Assembly: GCA_942492635.1 (NCBI GenBank)
Contig: CALOFP010000002.1
Location: 868,001 to 932,000 of the forward strand
Direction of reading: 5' to 3'
DNA: 64,000 nt
Origin: CALOFP01 sp942492635
GTDB lineage: Bacteria; UBP6; UBA1177; CALOFP01
In this document: piece by piece, positions 45,401 to 52,861 of the stretch
Position numbering within the stretch: the first letter of the stretch is position 1
Layout: each line of letters starts with the position of its first letter
The notes under the pieces: generated by a model
What the model was told of the DNA's origin: nothing
The model's input: the letters and a program-made list of their open reading frames with translations, nothing else
Database searches by the model: none
Translations under genes and position numbers: made by a program

Positions 45401-47922
45401 AGTGAGTCGACGATTGAAGAATCGTCGGCGGACGGACACACCTTACTACCGTTGGTTGAGTCTCCGTTTCTAAGAAATATGGTTCCCATTGTGGTGTAAA
45501 CTTTAAAAGAATCCACGACGAGATCCGGAGTTACTCCGTAAACGGATTCGAAATCCTTTTCAGCGATAAGAAAATAACCTTTTGAACTAATTTTTTTACC
45601 ATCAAGTTTGGCAATTTCCTCAATTTTATTTATTACATAGCCGTAGTCACCCCAGTCTTGTCCCTGTTCCTTCGTCGCTATGGAGTAACCGTCCAGGGAA
45701 ATCTCGTTTGCTGTCTGATTGTACAGTTTCAGGTATTTTGTATATCCCTGGTTGTTGGTCAAATTGAACTTGCCGGAAAATTCCGAAATTACGATATGCG
45801 GCTCTGTGAGGCACTGGTCGCCATCCTGTGTGGCTCCCTGATTACATGCCCACTCGCAGTCAGCCGGAGTTGTCCAACCAGCTGCAGTCGTGTAGTTGAC
45901 TGTCACCTTCTCGACTGTGCTTGTGGCGTTTTCGGGAGCGTTGTCCGCACAATCAACCACCTTGGTGTTTATGCAGCCGGTTTTCAACTCGTTAAAGTCA
46001 TAATCGGTATTACAGCTCCAATCACATGTGTCGGTGGCCGGTCCGTATGATTTTGTATCGTCGTTCCATGTCTGGTCGATCTTTCCGTTGTTGTTCAAAG
46101 ATGCATTTGCCGGAGCCTGGTTTGTACAGTCGGCAACCCTGTTGTCGGAAACACATACGCCTTCCTCCATGTGCTCACCGTTTGCACATGTGGACGCTTC
46201 ACCTTTCAGTATCACTGTGTAGCTTGCTTCATCGCTGTCGTTGTTTGTGATGGTCAGAGTTGCTGTGTGATTACCGTCTGTCGTCGGTTTGAAGACTATG
46301 CTGACTGTGATCTCTTTTCCTGGTTCGATGCCCTCAGCTGTTGCAGTGAGTGCAAAGTTTACCTTGTCGTCGATGTCGATGCCGGATATGTCGAGTTTGG
46401 AAAGACCAGTGTTCTTGACTTTAAATATAACAGGGTCTCCTTCCGTTCCGGTCTCGACTTTTGTCATTGTGAAGACCGAGCCGCTGGCGTAGGATAATTC
46501 ACCGTTTACAACATCGATTTCAGTTGCGTATGAAAGAACAGCTCCTGCGGCGTTCGACGGATCGAATCCCTCGGTAATCTGCTCGAAATCAACTGAGTTA
46601 TCGTCGGTGTCGGCATTGTTCTTCCTTCTGAGTGCGTAGGGTTCCGAGGTGTCGGTGAGAACAACCTCTGTTCCTTCGGCACAGGTGTCGTTATCGTCGA
46701 CCGGTGTATGATCAGTGTAGGATACGAGATCGATTACGGATGTGTCGGAGTTGTCGGGACATTTCCACTCTCCGATCAGTGTTTCTCCTCCGAGCAGGTA
46801 TATGTTTCCAAGGCTGCTGCCGATGTGGATCGAAGGGACGACTAGGTCCGGTTTTACTCCGTACTCACTCTCGAAATCTGTTTCTGCTATGAGAAGATAA
46901 CTCTTGCCTGCCATTTTTATGCCGGAAAGATCGGCAATCTTTCTGATTTTCTCTGGAAAGTATTCTCCCGTATGCCAGTTTTCAATACCTTCAGGTTTTA
47001 CGGCGAGAAAGAATCCGTTCATATTGATTTCTGTTTCACCAGCATTGTAAAGCTTTACATACTTAACGCTTTTGTGATCTCCACGCAGATTGAACTTGGG
47101 TGAGAATTCGGAAATTACAATTGTCGGTCTGGCGATACATTCGGAGCCGTTGCTTACCGATCCGTCGTTACACACCCATTCGCATTCGGGAACATCTTCC
47201 CAGCCGCCCTCTGTCGTGTAGTGGATGACAACTTCCTTTTTCACGCTGGATGCGTTTGCCGGTGCATTGTCGACACAGTCAACCTTCTTAAAGTTTATGC
47301 AGCCGTCTTTTGTTTCATTGAGATCGTAGTCGGTGTTGCACTCCCACTCGCAGCTGTCTGCAGCCGGTTCGTATGATTTTGTCTGGGAATTCCATGTCTG
47401 GTCGATTTTACCGTTGTCTTTCAGGCTCGCTTTATTCGGGGCGCTGTTTGTGCAGTCGACAGTTCTTTGGTTGGCTACACACTTTCCGCTCTCGTCATGC
47501 TCATCCTCTGCGCAGTTTGGGTTATCCGTATCAGGTTTTTCCGAATCTGAGTCGCCTGAAAATACTACAAGAACCTTGTCAGGATCACTGTCGAGCTGAC
47601 CATCGTTTACGGTGAGTTCTATGCCGTAGACTCCGGCCGTGTCTGTCGTAAAGCTGGGTTTTACGTTTTTGATGTCGCTCAGAGCGTACTTGGCTCCCTC
47701 CGGACCCGATACCACCTCCCATCGATAGGTAATCTCGTCCTTGTCCGGATCGTAGCTTTGAGAACCGTCAAGTTTCGCTGCCGCACCGAGCTGAACAGTG
47801 ATGTCTTCTCCTGCCTTGGCAACAGGACTCAAATTGTTCTTTTTGCTGCTGTTGTCGTCATCGCCGCATCCTGTTATGGACACCAGTGACGCAATCAGAG
47901 CGAGAGTACATAGTCTTTTCAT
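42490..47922 (-). CDS. Giant lipoprotein with PKD, lamin-tail and ASH modules in four-fold repeat
   Basis: An 1810-residue lipoprotein; MKRLCTLALIASLVSITGC gives lipid Cys 19. GGGAGGG lies directly upstream of ATG 47922, which is preferred to an ATG four codons earlier. A PKD domain (about 33-115, AGEDITVQLGAAAKLDGSQS) follows. Then a ~441-residue module repeats three times plus once in part: two Cys-rich units (DCTN.AP.NA.L...WNS...YEPA.DSCEW.CN.DYDLN and DC.DNAPENA.S...), a lamin-tail domain (IVISEFSPKFN...VKYIKLYN) and an ASH/choice-of-anchor-D domain (ATFKIKN.GL...PGKE..FTVLFKP.TDGTHTATLTI.NSDSDE). The last copy ends after its LTD. It is probably a long surface adhesin. It has its own hairpin terminator. 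The ligand is unknown. Confidence 0.9.
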   Translation of the reverse strand: MKRLCTLALIASLVSITGCGDDDNSSKKNNLSPVAKAGEDITVQLGAAAKLDGSQSYDPDKDEITYRWEVVSGPEGAKYALSDIKNVKPSFTTDTAGVYGIELTVNDGQLDSDPDKVLVVFSGDSDSEKPDTDNPNCAEDEHDESGKCVANQRTVDCTNSAPNKASLKDNGKIDQTWNSQTKSYEPAADSCEWECNTDYDLNETKDGCINFKKVDCVDNAPANASSVKKEVVIHYTTEGGWEDVPECEWVCNDGSVSNGSECIARPTIVISEFSPKFNLRGDHKSVKYVKLYNAGETEINMNGFFLAVKPEGIENWHTGEYFPEKIRKIADLSGIKMAGKSYLLIAETDFESEYGVKPDLVVPSIHIGSSLGNIYLLGGETLIGEWKCPDNSDTSVIDLVSYTDHTPVDDNDTCAEGTEVVLTDTSEPYALRRKNNADTDDNSVDFEQITEGFDPSNAAGAVLSYATEIDVVNGELSYASGSVFTMTKVETGTEGDPVIFKVKNTGLSKLDISGIDIDDKVNFALTATAEGIEPGKEITVSIVFKPTTDGNHTATLTITNNDSDEASYTVILKGEASTCANGEHMEEGVCVSDNRVADCTNQAPANASLNNNGKIDQTWNDDTKSYGPATDTCDWSCNTDYDFNELKTGCINTKVVDCADNAPENATSTVEKVTVNYTTAAGWTTPADCEWACNQGATQDGDQCLTEPHIVISEFSGKFNLTNNQGYTKYLKLYNQTANEISLDGYSIATKEQGQDWGDYGYVINKIEEIAKLDGKKISSKGYFLIAEKDFESVYGVTPDLVVDSFKVYTTMGTIFLRNGDSTNGSKVCPSADDSSIVDSLGYAFDTPVDDTDVCPEGSYVKVDDIVESFALRRVNNKDTGDNSKDFILIRDGFDPTNSSGDSLSNKPEIELNVSDTTYENASTFTFNKTLTGSEDSEATFKIKNKGLVNLEVTSIELSDTTNFEVTATPGSVEPGKELAFTVLFKPQTDGTHTATLTIANSDSDEGSYTVTLTGESISCAADEHFENGACAANERITDCTNTPPTNATLKNEGKIAQTWNSEKAAYEPSSDSCEWLCNLDYDLNDSNSGCINHKQVDCIDNAPENATSVDAKVTINFTTAGGWATATDCAWNCNQGMIKEGDQCIKEPGLVISEFSPKFNIKGGYASVKYIKIYNPTNDEINLDGYSIATKEEGMANPDNYWEYWSEPIRQVADLTGKTIASKGYLLVAEKDFASEFGVTPDITVTSLGIPSDQGNIFLRSGDSTNGSKSCPASSDDSIVDAIAYSNDTPDDSSDSCPETARFHLDDIYNPYALRRIDNNDSGDNSKDFEKIESGFAPVNSTGDTLSYTPEVDLAADGTSYASGSTFTFAKTATGTEGDTATFKIKNSGLGALNVTSIEVDDTTNFELTATPGSVEPGKELSFTVLFKPQTDATHTATLTIANSDSDEGTYTVTLTGESITCSAGEHFENGACAADQKTVDCTNAAPANATLNDEGKITQTWNSTSGAYEPAADSCQWTCNTDYDLNDVKDGCINQKQVDCTNNAPENAESTVTKVTINYTTAGGWETAADCAWTCKNGYKLENDACVVDPNNPVEEAPNVVISEVSPVFNFEAFIDQDDLWNLNGMNDSENNCFIEIHNAGTEAADMSNYVVAVRGGFEQSSIDKKFDLSDVIIPAGGYYLLAESGFEGNYNLTPDKSADTKLDPNGSTVFILKKDSALIGNNACPTVNNTDILDMLGYQKETPTVPMNVCKEGSVFVVTSQLSNMASLDGYTVRRKSDTDTNDNSVDFEEKSSGYDPTNSSGQSYTK
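42500..47515 (-). repeat. Four ~1.32-kb in-gene modules
   Basis: Module starts lie near 47515, 46195, 44870 and 43535, marked by C(A/S)..EH...G.C. codons. Period is about 1320-1335 bases. The third and fourth copies share long stretches, suggesting the more recent duplication. Confidence 0.75.
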
Positions 47923-48506
47923 AAACCCTCCCATGTTATAAGAAATGTAAAATCCCCCAAACTGCCGTTAAAATAGAATTTTTGATACAAACGGCGACTC
48001 CATTCTATATTAATCCCGATTTTTCTCAACTTTTTTCATCTATAAATTTGCCTTTTGAAGAAAAGTGTGTACCATGTTCGGCCCCCTTTTGAGTGTCGCA
48101 TCATGCAAGAGTTGTATAAAATGTTGAAATGCTCTGTTGAATGATGAAAAACTCTTTATTCTCAGGTTAATCATAAAAATACAACGATTTTCAATCACGG
48201 AGCCGTTTGTTGAAGACCGGTAATTCTAATCTATAGAATCAATAGTTGTAATTATAAAAATGAGATTATTCGCCAGTAAAATTGGTGTTCCCGTGATGGA
48301 AAAATTTTCAGAATGTTACCCGCTCAGTAAAAATTCTGTACAACCCACCACCCTTCCCGATCTGTTTTATGGAATCCCTATGAAACTTTTCGATAATGTT
48401 GATTAGTCATGTTGGTGTGGTGACCGTGTTTTGAGAAATCTTCTCCGGGAACCTCATTGAACATCATCTTTAGACACCTGTTCGACATCTCTTGCGCAGG
48501 ACCGGT
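47923..48506. other. Intergenic region, nothing recognised
   Basis: About 580 AT-rich bases upstream of the LTD/ASH giant. The promoter of that gene should lie near its 3' end in this orientation (47930-48050). No repeat, RNA or gene was identified. Confidence 0.45.
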
Positions 48507-48609
48507 TCAGCCCGAACATTCGTTTTGGGTTGTTTTCTCGCAATCACTGAAAGCTCCGCACGAGGCAATGACAAAAAGGGGAAAAATAAAACATAAAAGT
48601 TTTTTCATA
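48507..48609 (-). pseudogene. Frameshifted micro-lipoprotein remnant
   Basis: From ATG 48609 (GGAG six bases upstream) a run of seven A breaks the frame. With one A fewer it would read MKKLLCFIFPLFVIASC and sixteen more residues to a stop, a perfect lipoprotein signal with lipobox. As written, the frame goes to a short unrelated peptide. It may be a decayed lipoprotein gene, a sequencing slip in the A-run, or a site of polymerase slippage. Confidence 0.4.
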
Positions 48610-48700
48610 ACGGCTCCATTTGACTTTCATGAAGATATGTAACATATTTTTGAAGTGAACTCAAAGAACGACGAGTTTTTAACAGAACCGGGAGCATAGT

Positions 48701-49912
48701 ATGAACGAAACCGCAGGCATAAAAACGGGAAGTGAAAATTCGAAAGTGGTATTTCCCGATTACCGGAACTCCATTGTCAATCTTTCAAATTCCATCATGG
48801 ATTCATTCGGAGTCGATCCGCTGCATACTGTTTTGAAGCAGCTCCCGAAATCTACAATTTCTGCAAAGAATGTTGTCCTGCTTGTTCTGGACGGACTGGG
48901 AATGGAGCTTTTGAATTCACTGGAGCCCGGGATCGTTCCGTTTCTCAAAGAGTCTGTCGTAGGAAATCTCTCATCCGTCTATCCTTCCACCACAACCGCA
49001 GCCCTCACATCACTTCTCACCGGAATGACTCCCATTGAACATGGGGCTTTAGGATGGAGCCTCTTTTTCAAGGAGTTCAGGAGGTTTGTCGATTTCCTTC
49101 CTCTCGCCGACAGCGATTCCCACGAGTTTCTCGATTCCCGGCGCTATCCGCTTCATGAAATGATGGGGTTCAAAACAATTTTTGAAAGAATAGGGGAGAG
49201 AGATATTTCGGTTGAGCAGTTTTTTCTTGTCGAGAGCTGGATATCCAAATCCAGCTTCACACGAGAAACCACAAAATCCGCCTCGGTTCTTCCATACGAA
49301 ACGCCGGAAGAGATGTTCGATCTCCTTGGAGATTTGCTTGAACGTCCGGGTAACGGGAGAAGATTCGCATTCTGCTACTCCACAAAACCCGACAGCTACG
49401 AGCACAGACTCGGAACCCGTTCTGAGCAGGTGAAAAATTTTCTTGAGAGGTTTGATCGTCTTCTGGGTGATTTCTGCGCAAGATTCAGCGGAAGCGATAC
49501 GACCCTGATTCTCACCTCTGACCACGGTCTTGTGGACATGGAGCGTTATGATAACGTTTATGAAAATCGAAGCCTTTTCGAATCGCTCGTTCTCCCGACC
49601 CAGCCCGAACCGAGGTTTGTTAACTTTTTTGTGAAAAACCACAAAAGAGAACAATTTTTCAGGCAGTTCCGATTACTGGACGGAGAGTTTATGCTTTTCG
49701 ATAGAAGCAACTTTCTTGAAAAAGGCTTTCTTGGAAGCGGAACAGCCCATCCGAGGGTGGATGACTTTATCGGGGATTTTGTGGCGATTGCACGAAAAAA
49801 CGTGGGAATTGTGACTGAAAGTCCGGCTGCAAACCGGAAATTTCCTATGGGAATGCACGGCGGGCTCACGAGGGAGGAGATGTTGGTCCCCCTCGTGGCC
49901 AGGGTGCTTTGA
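48701..49912 (+). CDS. Alkaline-phosphatase-superfamily nucleotide pyrophosphatase/phosphodiesterase
   Basis: A 403-residue cytoplasmic-looking enzyme. It has the NPP/PglZ-like set: VVLLVLDGLGMELL (first metal Asp), SSVYPSTTTAALTSLLTGM (Thr nucleophile, about 91-108), EHGALGW, KPDSYEH (Asp and His), LTSDHGLVDM (Asp-His) and a last His in MHGGLTREEMLVPLVA. These residues bind two zinc ions and attack phosphodiesters or pyrophosphates. No signal peptide is seen. GGGAG lies six bases before the ATG. It converges with rpsU, with only three bases between stop codons. The exact substrate is unknown; no operon partner helps. Confidence 0.9.
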   Translation: MNETAGIKTGSENSKVVFPDYRNSIVNLSNSIMDSFGVDPLHTVLKQLPKSTISAKNVVLLVLDGLGMELLNSLEPGIVPFLKESVVGNLSSVYPSTTTAALTSLLTGMTPIEHGALGWSLFFKEFRRFVDFLPLADSDSHEFLDSRRYPLHEMMGFKTIFERIGERDISVEQFFLVESWISKSSFTRETTKSASVLPYETPEEMFDLLGDLLERPGNGRRFAFCYSTKPDSYEHRLGTRSEQVKNFLERFDRLLGDFCARFSGSDTTLILTSDHGLVDMERYDNVYENRSLFESLVLPTQPEPRFVNFFVKNHKREQFFRQFRLLDGEFMLFDRSNFLEKGFLGSGTAHPRVDDFIGDFVAIARKNVGIVTESPAANRKFPMGMHGGLTREEMLVPLVARVL

Positions 49913-49915
49913 ATC

Positions 49916-50146
49916 TTAGCGGGTTCTGCGCTTCATGGCCTTTCTTCTTCTTTTCTCGGCCTCTTCCTTCTTAAGCTTCTTCATGAGACTGGGCGGAGTG
50001 AAGTGACGTCTCTTTTTGAACTCACGGTAAACTCCTTCAAGTGACATCTTCTTCTTGAGTATGCGGATAGCTCTCTCCACATCGTCTCTTACAGAAACCT
50101 CTATCGGTCCGATTACCTTAGCTTTTTTTCCTTTTCCGTACTGCAT
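49916..50146 (-). CDS. rpsU: 30S ribosomal protein S21
   Basis: A 76-residue basic protein. It contains the S21 core IEVSVRDDVERAIRILKKKMSLEGVYREFKKRRHFTPPS, then a Lys/Arg-rich tail ending KAMKRRTR. S21 joins the small subunit platform and helps initiation. The N-terminus has a ten-residue extension (MQYGKGKKAKVIGP) compared with common S21. GAGGAGGG lies ten bases before the ATG. The gene is alone here, not next to dnaG or rpoD as in Escherichia coli, and it converges closely on the phosphodiesterase gene. Confidence 0.95.
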   Translation of the reverse strand: MQYGKGKKAKVIGPIEVSVRDDVERAIRILKKKMSLEGVYREFKKRRHFTPPSLMKKLKKEEAEKRRRKAMKRRTR

Positions 50147-50647
50147 TTGGTCGATTCCCTCCTCACGAAATTATGTTAATAAAACAGAAAACTCAGCGTA
50201 ACCGACGGACCGGGGTGTTTTACAGCTCCAGTTTCCGGCGGTTTGAAAAATCGTAAACTTGGCGATTTTTCCTTGACGCAGCGGTAGCTACCGCTGACAA
50301 GTCCCTCTACTTTTAATGTTTTTTTTAAAGATTTCAAGTATAGAGTTGTTTTACTAATAAACAGAGATTTATGTGGCAAGGATAGATGAAAAAACGGAGC
50401 TGATACAATTGTATCGCTATTTGATCAGCGAAAACAAACTGTTATCAATAGGGTTGACAGGATTTTACATCGTTTTCATACATGATGTCGATAGTTGGTT
50501 TGGGGCAAAATGTTTAATAAAGAATGTCGCTGGCCTGTTGAGTGGTGACCAGAAAAACAAGTGAATGCGATATGTTGTGATGTCTTTTGTTTTTATTTCA
50601 AATATTTTGTCGGATTTACTGTTTTTTTGGGGGGAGGTGTAACATTT
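50147..50647. other. rpsU upstream region with two palindromes
   Basis: About 500 bases. AAAAATCG...CGATTTTT (50247-50271) is a hairpin with terminal T-run on the plus strand. CAGCGGTAGCTACCGCTG (50279-50296) is a perfect 18-bp palindrome. The rest is AT-rich. A 63-codon open frame at 50373 has no ribosome site and was not accepted. Confidence 0.6.
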
Positions 50648-51610
50648 TCAAAGTGAAAAAGCAGTTGAAAGACCGTTATCTTGACCTGTCGCAGGGTGAG
50701 AGTGAACATTGCTGCAAAAGGTCTCGGAGGGAATGTAGTTTTCGTAGCTGCGGCAAACCATGGAGGCGAATTCGATACCTTTTGTGATGACACGTCTCCA
50801 CTGATCCGAAGAGAGTGTGGAAATGTCGTTTGAGAATCTTTTCATATCGAGAAGAGAGGCGGCCATACCTGCATTGAAACTGTCTCCGGCTCCGATGGTG
50901 CTTACCGTTTCAATTGAGGGAACTGGATAGTGTTCTGTTAAATTCCCTGTGAAAAGTGATACTCCGTTTGCTCCCGAGGTGTATACAAGGGGAGTCTTTA
51001 TTCTGTCGAAAGTTTCTGAAGCACTCCGTGTGTTGAACATCAGGGCGAAATCCTCACAGGAGCCCTTTACGAGATGACTTATTCTGAAGTTCTCTTCGAT
51101 AAGAGGTAAAATCTCATCCAGTTCCTCAAGATGTGCCTTTCTGAAGTTGGGATCATAAATGAGAAAAGCGCCGCATTCGCGTGCATGGATAAGAAGGTTC
51201 TTAAGTTGCTCCCTGATCTCGTGGGTTGTGGAGAAAAACGATCCGAAAAGAACGATATCACCTCTTCTGAAGTCGGGAAGACAGCACTCGAACCTCCTTT
51301 TAGGGTAGATCCGGTAGAAGGTATAGTCAGCGTTGTTGTTGTTGTCGAGAAAAGCCATTGCAAGATGTGTTCTGCCGTCTGAGTAGCGGTATGAGCAGGC
51401 GTGATTCACCTTGTTTGCGTTGAGAAACGTTTCAATAACATTTCCGATTGCGTCGGTGCCGAATTCCGAAATAAAGTTTACATCGGCTCCCCATCTTCCA
51501 AGTGAAACTGCGGCGTTAAGCATACTGCCGCCCGGCTTTGATGCCACGATCGAACCGTCCCGGAAAATAATGTCGTAGACGGTTTCGCCTATCGTGTATA
51601 CCTTTTTCAT
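50648..51610 (-). CDS. PfkB-family carbohydrate kinase
   Basis: A 320-residue sugar kinase of the ribokinase fold. It has the N-terminal signature KPGGSMLNAAVSLGRWG (about 25-41) and the C-terminal STIGAGDSFNAGMAASLL with catalytic Asp (about 250). It also has the NFISEFGTDAIG segment that follows the first signature in fructokinases. Such enzymes phosphorylate fructose, ribose or nucleosides with ATP. The substrate cannot be fixed from sequence, though the GGSMLNAA form favours a fructokinase-like sugar kinase. CGGAGG lies before the ATG. No sugar transporter or other pathway gene is adjacent. Confidence 0.92.
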   Translation of the reverse strand: MKKVYTIGETVYDIIFRDGSIVASKPGGSMLNAAVSLGRWGADVNFISEFGTDAIGNVIETFLNANKVNHACSYRYSDGRTHLAMAFLDNNNNADYTFYRIYPKRRFECCLPDFRRGDIVLFGSFFSTTHEIREQLKNLLIHARECGAFLIYDPNFRKAHLEELDEILPLIEENFRISHLVKGSCEDFALMFNTRSASETFDRIKTPLVYTSGANGVSLFTGNLTEHYPVPSIETVSTIGAGDSFNAGMAASLLDMKRFSNDISTLSSDQWRRVITKGIEFASMVCRSYENYIPSETFCSNVHSHPATGQDNGLSTAFSL

Positions 51611-51788
51611 CCCTACCTCCGTCTCCTATCAGGTTCTAGATGGTAAAAAGAAAGAAAAAATATGTCAATTTTCAGCCGTAAAAAGACGAAAAGGAGAGAA
51701 AATTGATTTATGATAAGTTTTTCTGAAGCTTTTCGCTGTTATGAAATTTTTTTCGTATTTTTCGTTGATTGTTCTTTTCTTTTTTGGT

Positions 51789-52721
51789 TTAGAGAGGTTT
51801 TATGGGGATGCAGATGTCACACTCGAAATCGGACGGATCTTTTCCTTCCTGAAGGCCTCTGTATATTTCGAATGCCGGCCCTTCTCCGGGTGCGAATCCG
51901 CTGTCCGGAAGCCATGCTGCATACAGTTCTTCCCAGGTTTTTCCAATATCCATTACCGATCCTTTGAATTTGTAGACTGCGTATTTACCCCCCTTTATTT
52001 CGGTGGTGTTTACGCTGTTTCCCGTTTCATAATCCTCATCAATGACTACGCATGCGTCGTAACGGCACTTTTCAGCAGGTACGATGTGGGGATCGTCGTG
52101 GGAAATTCCAAGCATTACGCTGGATTCTTTCCATAGATCACGTCCCAGCATCCAGTTGCCCAGTTTTTTCCATGTTTCCTGGATTCCGCCGGGACCGTAG
52201 GGGCCGATGTGTCTCATGTAGGCTACTCTGTAATCGGGAAGTGTCTTGATTTCTACTTTCATTTCTTTCCATCTCCTTCTGGAAGGTTCGTCAAATACAC
52301 CCACACTATAAGGACGAATGGAGAGAAAATCTTTCCAATTTTTGCTTTCGTTTTTACAAATCTTGCTGATTTTTTTCCACCCGCCACTCCTGTATTCCGA
52401 GGGAGTCACGGCAAAGTACTCTCTGAAGGATCTCGAGAAGGCGGCGGATGAAGAAAATCCGGACATGAGGGCAATTTCAGAAAGAGAACAGTCGTCGTTG
52501 TAGACAAGAAGGCATGCGGACTTGGCGCACCTGACCCTGTTTACAAAACTGTTGATTGTTTCACCTGTAATCGCCTTGAAAATCCTGTGGAAGTGGTAGG
52601 GCGAAAAGGATGCGGCTTCTGAAATTTCCTGAAGATTGAGAGGATTCGTAAGATTTTCCGCGATATAGTCGATAGCGCGGTTGATTCGAAGTTCGTATTC
52701 TTTTCTGGTACTTTTTTTCAC
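51789..52721 (-). CDS. AraC-family regulator with GyrI-like domain (paralog)
   Basis: A 310-residue regulator with the same order as the gene at 30.5 kb: AraC helix-turn-helices (LNLQEISEAASFSPYHFHRIF and LSEIALMSGFSSSAAFSRSFREYFA) and a GyrI-like domain (MKVEIKTLPDYRVAYMRHIGPYGPGG to CDICIPIKPL). The chosen start is GTG 52721, with GGAGG six bases upstream; a longer frame to 52790 lacks a site. It probably senses a lipophilic or cationic drug and activates efflux or modification genes, but none is adjacent. It sits between the PfkB kinase and the large protease gene. Confidence 0.9.
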   Translation of the reverse strand: MKKSTRKEYELRINRAIDYIAENLTNPLNLQEISEAASFSPYHFHRIFKAITGETINSFVNRVRCAKSACLLVYNDDCSLSEIALMSGFSSSAAFSRSFREYFAVTPSEYRSGGWKKISKICKNESKNWKDFLSIRPYSVGVFDEPSRRRWKEMKVEIKTLPDYRVAYMRHIGPYGPGGIQETWKKLGNWMLGRDLWKESSVMLGISHDDPHIVPAEKCRYDACVVIDEDYETGNSVNTTEIKGGKYAVYKFKGSVMDIGKTWEELYAAWLPDSGFAPGEGPAFEIYRGLQEGKDPSDFECDICIPIKPL

Positions 52722-52861
52722 ATGACACCTCCGCCGTTTTTCCAGAATTTTACAAAACGGCGGAGATTTGTCGAATAAATTGTGGTTCAAGAAGTTGAGA
52801 GATATGTGGTTATCAGACTCTTAAACTTTTAGACTCTTCCGCTCTTCCACTCTTCACCTGA

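Noticed and set aside
50373..50564. 63-codon frame upstream of the PfkB gene
   Set aside because: No ribosome site, no recognisable family, AT-rich composition.
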